Shown here: piece after piece, positions 1 to 4,617 of the stretch | How the letters are laid out: every line of letters starts with the position of its first letter | Position numbering within the stretch: position 1 is the first letter of the stretch | The notes under the pieces: generated by a model | Seen by the model: only the letters and a program-made list of their open reading frames with translations | Told to the model about the DNA's origin: nothing | The model's database searches: none | From: an uncultured Prevotella sp. | GTDB lineage: Bacteria; Bacteroidota; Bacteroidia; Bacteroidales; Bacteroidaceae | Direction of reading: 5' to 3' | Length of the DNA: 6,758 nt | NCBI GenBank assembly: GCA_945614335.1 | Contig: CALZAP010000075.1 | Location: 1 to 6,758, forward strand | Program-made: the position numbers and the translations under genes

Positions 1-1154
1 CTTTGCAACGCAGCGGCGAAGACGCTCTCGTTGGCACAGAGTGAGATACGGATATACCTTTGTCCGTTGCTGCCGAAGATGAAGCCTGGAGTGATGAACA
101 CTCTTGCCTCGTGCAATACCTTCTCGGTCAGTTCCTCGCAGTCGGAATACTTCTCCGGTATCTTTCCCCAAAGGAACATTCCCACCTGACTCTTGTCGTA
201 AGAGCAGCCAAGCACATCCATAATCTGTTCGGCATAGCGACGACGGCGGGCGTATGTCTCTATGTTTGCCTCGTGATGCCACTCGGCCTCGTTGCCCAAC
301 GCCTCGGCGGCAGCCAACTGTAGGCCACGGAATGTTCCGCTGTCGATATTACTCTTTATCTTCAATATCCAACTGATGAATGTGGGGTTTGCCATGCACA
401 TCCCCACACGCCAACCAGGCATGTTATGGCTCTTCGACATCGAGTTGAACTCAATGCAGCAGTCCTTGGCTCCCTCTACTTGAAGCAGCGAGATTGGCTT
501 CTCGTTCAGTATGAACGAATAAGGGTTGTCGTTAACCACCACGATGTTGTGACGGCGTGCGAACTCCACCAGCCGCTTGTAGGTCTCCATACGTGCATTG
601 CCTCCGGTAGGCATGTTCGGATAGTTTGTCCACATCAGTTTCACGCGGCTTAGGTCCATATTCTCCAACTGTTCGAAATCAGGCTGCCAACCATTATTCT
701 CAAGCAGGTCGTAGTTCACGATCTTGGCACCGAGAATCTTGCTCAACGAGGTATATGTAGGATATCCGGGGTTAGGAACCAGCACCTCGTCGCCGGGATT
801 GACGAAAGCCAATGTTACATGCAGTATTCCTTCCTTAGAGCCTATCAGCGGCAGCACTTCCTTGGCAGGGTCAAGCTCCACTCCATACCAACGTTTATAA
901 AAGTCAGCCATGGCATTGCGCAGTTCCGGTGTTCCCATTGTTATCTGATAGCCGTGGGCATCAGTACGGTGTGCCACCTCACACAGTTTCTCTATTGTCT
1001 TTTCAGAAGGTGGCATGTCTGGACTGCCAATGGCAAGACTGATTATATCTTTGCCCTCGGCGTTCATCTGTGCCACTTCCTTCAGCTTCCTGCTGAAGTA
1101 GTATTCGCTGACGAGCGATAGTCGCTCTGCTGGTTTTATATTATTTGCTTTCAT
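1..1154 (-). CDS. PLP-dependent class I/II aminotransferase (aromatic operon), 3' end cut by window
   Basis: Fold-type I PLP enzyme, cytosolic. In this operon it probably transaminates phenylpyruvate and/or 4-hydroxyphenylpyruvate with glutamate. I translated 384 residues with no stop before the window edge; families of this type run to about 390-400, so only the last few residues should be missing. Seen: an N-terminal ISLAIGSPDMPP substrate loop; YPNMPTGG with the cofactor-binding Asn at 180; VVNDNPY with Asp209 (pyridine N) and Tyr212; the Schiff-base lysine Lys241 in SMSKSHNMPGWR; and RYIRISLC with Arg369 as the likely carboxylate-binding Arg. The start is ATG at 1152-1154, inside the last codons of pheA (14-nt overlap). 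A GGAG lies 3 nt upstream (1158-1161), so translation is probably coupled to pheA. The substrate is inferred from the neighbours; an aspartate or LL-diaminopimelate-type aminotransferase cannot be excluded from motifs alone. Confidence 0.9.
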   Translation of the reverse strand, partial: MKANNIKPAERLSLVSEYYFSRKLKEVAQMNAEGKDIISLAIGSPDMPPSEKTIEKLCEVAHRTDAHGYQITMGTPELRNAMADFYKRWYGVELDPAKEVLPLIGSKEGILHVTLAFVNPGDEVLVPNPGYPTYTSLSKILGAKIVNYDLLENNGWQPDFEQLENMDLSRVKLMWTNYPNMPTGGNARMETYKRLVEFARRHNIVVVNDNPYSFILNEKPISLLQVEGAKDCCIEFNSMSKSHNMPGWRVGMCMANPTFISWILKIKSNIDSGTFRGLQLAAAEALGNEAEWHHEANIETYARRRRYAEQIMDVLGCSYDKSQVGMFLWGKIPEKYSDCEELTEKVLHEARVFITPGFIFGSNGQRYIRISLCANESVFAAALQ

Positions 1155-1977
1155 ATTCTCCGAGTATTTTCAGTTCTTTTGTCAATGGCATGATAGCGTC
1201 GATGCTCTGTCTGTAGCGTGTGAGGTTGTCGTAAGTCACGTCTACGTAGAAGAGGTATTCCCATTCGTGTCCGATGATGGGCAGCGACTGTATCTTTGTC
1301 ATGTTTATCTTGTAGAACGACAGTATGCTGAGCACCTGCGAGAGCGAGCCCTCCTCGTGAGGCAGTGAGAACACGAGGCTCGACTTGTTGGTTTTTTCTA
1401 ACGGTCGCAGGAAGTCTGCCTTCATTGGGTTTGACGACACGAGGAATCGTGTGAAGTTGTGCTTGTTGTCTTCTATGTGGTCTTCGAGCACTTTCAGTCC
1501 GTAGAGTCTTGCAGCCGTGCTGCTGCAGATGGCAGCCCATCCCTGGCACTTGTAGCTGTTTTCACTGATGTATTTCGCCGATCCTGCTGTGTCGTCGCTT
1601 TCCACCGCCTTCATGTTTGGATGCTTGGCGAGAAAGGCCCGGCATTGCATGAGAGCCACTGGGTGGGAGTGTACTTCCTGTATTGTTTCCCAGTCGTCGT
1701 CGGGTAGACAGCAGATGCAGTGTGAGATGTGCAGCTTGTGTTCTCCCACCACCGTAAGTCCAGAGTCGCGCAGCAGTTCATAGTTGTGTAGCAGGCTGCC
1801 TGCAATGGTGTTTTCTATTGCGGTCATGGCGATGACCGTAGGGTCTTTCTTTACGTTTTCGAACACGTCCTCGAAGGTGTTGCAGCAAATCAGTTGAAGT
1901 TGTTCGCCTTCGAAAAACTGGTGAGCCGCTATGTCGTGGAACGATCCGATGAGTCCTTGTATAGCTATTCGTTTCAT
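1141..1977 (-). CDS. pheA: Prephenate dehydratase with C-terminal ACT domain
   Basis: Converts prephenate to phenylpyruvate, the committed step to phenylalanine; soluble, usually a dimer or tetramer. At 278 residues it matches monofunctional PheA; there is no fused chorismate mutase domain. The catalytic domain covers about 1-185: GSFHDIAA (11-18) is the usual N-terminal G-T/S-F-(S/H) motif, TAIENTIAGSLLHNYELL spans 52-69, SDDTAGSAKYI spans 127-137, and the catalytic NFTRF lies at 174-178 with Thr176. The ACT domain covers about 198-275. Its two Phe-binding motifs, GALV and ESRP in the E. coli protein, read GSLS (210-213) and QSLP (230-233) here, followed by the expected WEYLFYVD. The ATG at 1975-1977 puts the conserved N-terminus at the normal distance; no strong Shine-Dalgarno is visible. 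It is the first structural gene after the attenuator at 2035-2198 and overlaps the aminotransferase by 14 nt. Confidence 0.96.
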   Translation of the reverse strand: MKRIAIQGLIGSFHDIAAHQFFEGEQLQLICCNTFEDVFENVKKDPTVIAMTAIENTIAGSLLHNYELLRDSGLTVVGEHKLHISHCICCLPDDDWETIQEVHSHPVALMQCRAFLAKHPNMKAVESDDTAGSAKYISENSYKCQGWAAICSSTAARLYGLKVLEDHIEDNKHNFTRFLVSSNPMKADFLRPLEKTNKSSLVFSLPHEEGSLSQVLSILSFYKINMTKIQSLPIIGHEWEYLFYVDVTYDNLTRYRQSIDAIMPLTKELKILGEYESK

Positions 1978-2034
1978 GTGTCAACGAATTGTGTTAATTA
2001 TTATATGTTATACTTTTAAATGTTCCCACTATTG

Positions 2035-2071
2035 AAAAGTCCCGCCTCATCTGTTGATGGAGCGGGACCTT
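2035..2071 (-). terminator. Intrinsic terminator (attenuator hairpin) before pheA
   Basis: On the minus strand GTCCCGC (2062-2068) pairs perfectly with GCGGGAC (2039-2045). Inside that come a U-G wobble, one C-A mismatch and CATC/GATG closing an AACA loop (2052-2055). The hairpin is followed by TTTT (2035-2038), and the lower stem can extend by A-U, A-U and G-U into this run. It lies about 60 nt upstream of the pheA ATG, about 50 nt after the leader-peptide stop, and over 220 nt beyond the end of the TPR gene. That placement fits conditional termination within the pheA leader better than simple termination of the upstream gene. The U run is short (4), so efficiency may be moderate. Confidence 0.8.
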
Positions 2072-2140
2072 GCAAATCATATATGAATTGAATTGATTCA
2101 CTGTTGTCATAAGTTGAAATCTACACGCAACTTCCCGCTC
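2060..2140 (-). promoter_or_regulatory. Antiterminator pairing, exclusive with the pheA leader terminator
   Basis: GAGCGGGA (2133-2140), which is part of codons 20-22 of the leader ORF, is perfectly complementary over 8 bp to TCCCGCTC (2060-2067), the 5' arm of the terminator. After a 2x2 internal loop the helix continues with TTGCG (2126-2130) pairing TGCAA (2070-2074), including one G-U. The region between is a 51-nt AT-rich loop. Both structures need bases 2060-2068, so they cannot coexist. A ribosome stalled on the Phe/Tyr codons would leave 2126-2140 free and favour this helix; one that reaches the TAG would cover it and release the terminator. A possible 1:2 helix is TACGCA (2181-2186, codons 5-6) with TGCGTG (2124-2129). 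Pairings were found by eye, without computed folding energies. Confidence 0.75.
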
Positions 2141-2198
2141 TACAATTTCTTGCAAAGTAAAAGTAAAAGTAGTAAAAAGGTGCGTATATGCGATTCAT
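2121..2198 (-). CDS. Phe/Tyr-rich leader peptide of the pheA attenuator (pheL-like)
   Basis: A 25-codon ORF from ATG (2196-2198) to TAG (2121-2123). Residues 1-15 read MNRIYAPFYYFYFYF, so codons 8-15 are eight consecutive aromatic codons; in total 4 Phe (all TTT) and 5 Tyr (all TAC). The tail is ARNCRAGSCV. The start is preceded by an A-rich stretch (AAAAAGAT), normal for Bacteroidetes translation starts, and lies about 23-25 nt after the inferred transcription start. The peptide probably has no function as a protein: its translation measures charged tRNA-Phe and tRNA-Tyr, as in the enteric pheL leader. Its distal codons (20-22) form the antiterminator arm, and the stop codon is positioned so that a finishing ribosome masks that arm. 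The composition, position before pheA and matching RNA switch together make chance unlikely. Confidence 0.85.
   Translation of the reverse strand: MNRIYAPFYYFYFYFARNCRAGSCV
2154..2178 (-). repeat. TTTTAC hexamer repeat encoding the Phe-Tyr control codons
   Basis: On the minus strand TTTTAC occurs at 2172-2177, 2163-2168 and 2157-2162. The first two are separated by one extra TAC, and the run ends in TTT. Read in the leader frame, each hexamer is Phe-Tyr. The length keeps the frame, so gain or loss of one unit would add or remove one Phe-Tyr pair without disturbing the downstream regulatory arm. Confidence 0.75.
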
Positions 2199-2227
2199 AT
2201 CTTTTTGCTTTTTTGTTTATTTTGGTG

Positions 2228-2259
2228 CAAAAGTATAACTTTTCTTTGAATTATGCAAA
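2228..2259 (-). promoter_or_regulatory. Bacteroidetes-type promoter for the pheA leader/operon
   Basis: On the minus strand TACTTTTG (2228-2235) is an exact match to the phylum's -7 element TAnnTTTG. TTTG (2256-2259), 20 nt upstream, matches the -33 element recognised with the housekeeping sigma factor. Transcription should begin around 2221-2224, giving about 25 nt before the leader-peptide ATG and about 245 nt before pheA. A terminated leader RNA would be about 185-190 nt long. The element sits between the TPR gene and the attenuator, with nothing equally good closer to pheA. Confidence 0.8.
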
Positions 2260-2268
2260 TTATTTGCA
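2254..2268. repeat. Perfect palindrome overlapping the -33 element
   Basis: TGCAAATAATTTGCA on the minus strand is a 7+1+7 inverted repeat that includes the TTTG -33 element (2256-2259). It could be an operator for a dimeric regulator. As RNA it would make a weak AT-rich stem; read on the plus strand it is followed by a run of eight T, but no plus-strand gene ends here. AT-rich intergenic DNA gives such palindromes by chance, so the functional reading is weak. Confidence 0.3.
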
Positions 2269-2297
2269 GTTTTTTTTGCTATTTGCCTAAAAAATCA

Positions 2298-3176
2298 TCA
2301 TATTCCGAACGGATTGATGTTGCTATAGGCCTGCTTTACCTTGTGTTCGATGCCTTCGGCGGAATATTCTCCAGTGATGGCAGCCACCTTGTCGGGGTCT
2401 ATTTCGAGCACTTTCTGCAAGTCTTCCTTTGCGCCTATCATATCCCCTTTCTCGTACTTCACCTGTCCTCTTTCCTTGAAGGCGTCGGTGGAGAATGGGT
2501 TGAGTTCTATCACCAGTGAGTAGGTCAGTATGGCCTCGTCGGCTTTTCCCTCGGCGTGTTCAATGCGCGCTTTCAGCATCAGCACATCTTCGTTATGCGG
2601 ATAGGTGGCGATGAGTTTTTCCATGTCTTCTCGTGCGCTTTTCCTGTCGCCCATGTTGAGAAGTGTCTGGGAGCGCAGCAGGTAGGCGTCGCCGAAGTCC
2701 GGGTCGAGGGCAATGGCCTTGGTGAGCATGGCAATGGCGTTGATTGGGTTGCCTTGTCCGATGCATGCTTTGGCGTAGAGTAAAAGTACGTGCGGGTTGC
2801 TGTCGTTTATCTGCATAGCATTTTCACAAGCCTCGCTCATGGCTTCGTAGTCTTCCATCATGAAAGTGACGTTGGCCATCTGTATGAAGATGGCCTGGTT
2901 GTCGGGTTGTGCCTTTGCGAGTGTCTGCAGTTGTTCGTAGGCAGGCAGCAGTTCGCCGTGGCGAAGCAGTGCCGTGGCGAGGTAGTCGCGCACTTCAAGG
3001 TCGTCCTTTATTTCAAGAGCGGCCTTGAAGCACTTTATGGCGTAGGCCTGCTGTCCCATTCTTGTGGCTTTCACACCGTCGTATTTGAACATGTCGAAGT
3101 TCTTGGCTTCGTCATTCTTCTTGTTTTCTTCGGTGTTGTCTTGTTTTCCGCCGAATAGAGCTTTGAATAGTCCCAT
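2298..3176 (-). CDS. Tetratricopeptide repeat (TPR) protein
   Basis: A 292-residue protein of unknown specific role, built almost entirely of TPR units, which normally form a protein-binding superhelix. Roughly seven 34-residue repeats run from about 28 to 262. The clearest are 93-126 (NQAIFIQMANVTFMMEDYEA), 127-160 (ending AIAMLTKAIALDPD), 195-228 (ending AILTYSLVIELNP) and 229-262 (ending AKEDLQKVLEIDPD). The N-terminus MGLFKALFGG is a short amphipathic stretch followed by a charged linker (KQDNTEENKKNDEAK); it is not a convincing signal peptide or lipobox, so the protein is probably cytosolic or membrane-peripheral. The C-terminal ~25 residues lie outside the repeats. The ATG at 3174-3176 starts 12 nt after the peptidase stop, suggesting the same transcript. 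No convincing terminator follows its stop; the nearest strong hairpin is the pheA attenuator. A scaffold role for the neighbouring protease genes is only a guess from position. Confidence 0.88.
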   Translation of the reverse strand: MGLFKALFGGKQDNTEENKKNDEAKNFDMFKYDGVKATRMGQQAYAIKCFKAALEIKDDLEVRDYLATALLRHGELLPAYEQLQTLAKAQPDNQAIFIQMANVTFMMEDYEAMSEACENAMQINDSNPHVLLLYAKACIGQGNPINAIAMLTKAIALDPDFGDAYLLRSQTLLNMGDRKSAREDMEKLIATYPHNEDVLMLKARIEHAEGKADEAILTYSLVIELNPFSTDAFKERGQVKYEKGDMIGAKEDLQKVLEIDPDKVAAITGEYSAEGIEHKVKQAYSNINPFGI

Positions 3177-3188
3177 GTCGAAAAGAGA

Positions 3189-4598
3189 TTAAAAGTCATC
3201 GTTGCCGAACAGAGGGTCGTCGAATGTGACCATGGTAGGCTTCTGTTCGTTCATCTTCAGAATGTTTTCGGGCACATATTTCTTGTTTACCACAAGTCGG
3301 AACATGTATTCGCGGAACCATCTGTCGCTCATTATCATGCAGCCTTTGTGTCCCCAAGAGTCTCCCCAACTGTTTTCCACCTTCCATTTTGTGGCCTTGC
3401 CGTTGGCGTCGAGGTCCACAGCAGTGAGTGTCATGGCGTGTGTTGACCCGCTGTCGTAAGTGCTGATGCGTTCAGCCTTGTCCATACCGAAAGTAGTGCC
3501 CATGAGCGACTCGTAGTCGAAGTTTTCCGTGTCGCCATATCCGCGTTTTCTGTCGAGCATCTTGCCCACGTCGTAGGAGCTATAGAGTTTGTGTCCGTCT
3601 TTCAGTGAGGCTATGGCCATTTTCTCGATGTCGTCCATCGGGAGGTTGATGTATTTCCAGTTGTGTCCGTCGTAGGTGTGGCGGTCAAACTCCACTTCGT
3701 ATGTCTGGTAGTATGGTCGTCGTGGGTCGTTCATAGCCATGATGAATGTACCGTTGAGCGATTCTCCCACCACTTCCTTGTAGAACTGCTGCGGTGTGTA
3801 TGTCTTCGGTTCGCCCACAGCATTTCCCTTTTTGTTGATGTGTGCGTATTTGAACTGCGTTGGCGGTTCGCCGATGGTGAGTGCGAGCATGTGGTAGACA
3901 GTGCCGAGCATTTCGGTCTTTGCTTTCTGTATTTCGGCGTCTTTCTTACCCTCTGCCACCATCTTGCGCAGTTTGAGTCCGTCCTCGCGCAGTCTTGACG
4001 ATATGAGTCGTGCCATTTTTGCCGTGTTGTCGCTTGAGAAGCTCTCTGGCATCACTTGCTTTGGCACGAGTCCGTATTTCTCTGTCAGGTCAGCCACTCC
4101 GCAGAAAGTGCCTCCGTCGTTGATTGGGTTTTTGAAGAGGAACTGTACAGTGTTGTCGTCGATGGGTTTCTTGCCTGTGTCGATTATTCCTTGGAGGAAT
4201 AGATTTGCCTTTTCAAGCTGGTCATAGAAGAAGAGGTAGGCCTGTGAGAACTCTACTTGCAGCGAGTCTGTCCGTTTAGCGAAGTTTGCCCTCAGCACGT
4301 TCATTCCGCTGAACATCCAGCATCTTCCTGAGCTTTTTTGGTTTGTGATGCTCTGTGTAGGAGTCTCAATGCTGAAGTGAGTGTCGATGTCGGCGGCAGC
4401 CTTCCTGTTTTTTGCAATATCGTCGATGGCGTTAGCTGCAATGGCGTTGGCTATTGCATTGTCGGCCGCAGTGAGTTTCTGCTCCTTTTGAATTTTTGAC
4501 AGCATGTCGGACGATATTCCGCCACGTGAGTTCTGAGCGTTGGCTTGCAATGCTATGGTCAATGCTAAAGCCGCGATAATTGTTTGTTGTTTTTTCAT
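3189..4598 (-). CDS. Exported C1B cysteine peptidase (bleomycin hydrolase/aminopeptidase C family)
   Basis: Papain-fold peptidase of the bleomycin hydrolase/PepC family, which generally form hexameric self-compartmentalised aminopeptidases. The start at ATG 4596-4598 gives 469 residues and an obvious signal peptide: MKKQQ, then the hydrophobic core TIIAALALTIAL, then a QANA-Q cleavage region at about 21-22. A longer in-frame start at 4643 adds 15 polar residues before the signal and would overlap the upstream gene, so I reject it. The catalytic set is complete: Gln87 and Cys93 in NQKSSGRCWMFSG, His387 in GSTHAMT, Asn409 in VENSWGDSWG. The C-terminus is unusual. Where PepC-type enzymes end in a DPMGALA-like tail that reaches the active site, this one ends DDPLFGNDDF. 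It sits 19 nt after the ClpA-type gene and 12 nt before the TPR gene. The signal peptide places it in the periplasm or further out; without a lipobox Cys it is probably soluble. Confidence 0.93.
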   Translation of the reverse strand: MKKQQTIIAALALTIALQANAQNSRGGISSDMLSKIQKEQKLTAADNAIANAIAANAIDDIAKNRKAAADIDTHFSIETPTQSITNQKSSGRCWMFSGMNVLRANFAKRTDSLQVEFSQAYLFFYDQLEKANLFLQGIIDTGKKPIDDNTVQFLFKNPINDGGTFCGVADLTEKYGLVPKQVMPESFSSDNTAKMARLISSRLREDGLKLRKMVAEGKKDAEIQKAKTEMLGTVYHMLALTIGEPPTQFKYAHINKKGNAVGEPKTYTPQQFYKEVVGESLNGTFIMAMNDPRRPYYQTYEVEFDRHTYDGHNWKYINLPMDDIEKMAIASLKDGHKLYSSYDVGKMLDRKRGYGDTENFDYESLMGTTFGMDKAERISTYDSGSTHAMTLTAVDLDANGKATKWKVENSWGDSWGHKGCMIMSDRWFREYMFRLVVNKKYVPENILKMNEQKPTMVTFDDPLFGNDDF

Positions 4599-4617
4599 TT
4601 CTATAGTTATTTTGTTT

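Noticed and set aside
1994..2110. A 38-codon minus-strand ORF running through the terminator hairpin (ATG 2108-2110, TAA 1994-1996)
   Set aside because: No aromatic-codon bias or recognisable content, it spans the hairpin and ends 16 nt before pheA. A ribosome on it would also disrupt the terminator; most likely a chance ORF in AT-rich leader DNA, though a second leader ORF is not fully excluded.
2254..2280. Plus-strand hairpin followed by eight T as a terminator
   Set aside because: The stem is AT-only apart from two G-C pairs near its base, and no plus-strand gene ends there; the T run is more simply part of the AT-rich upstream region of the minus-strand promoter.
2093..2290. Plus-strand 65-residue ORF in the intergenic region
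   Set aside because: Low-complexity Phe/Leu/Lys composition from A/T-rich promoter and leader DNA, antisense to the attenuator; no start context or homology-like motif.
1978..2297. Riboswitch or T-box in place of a leader peptide in the pheA leader
   Set aside because: No T-box sequence (AGGGUGGNACCGCG-like) or known aptamer core is visible, whereas the aromatic codon run and complementary arms directly support ribosome-mediated attenuation.
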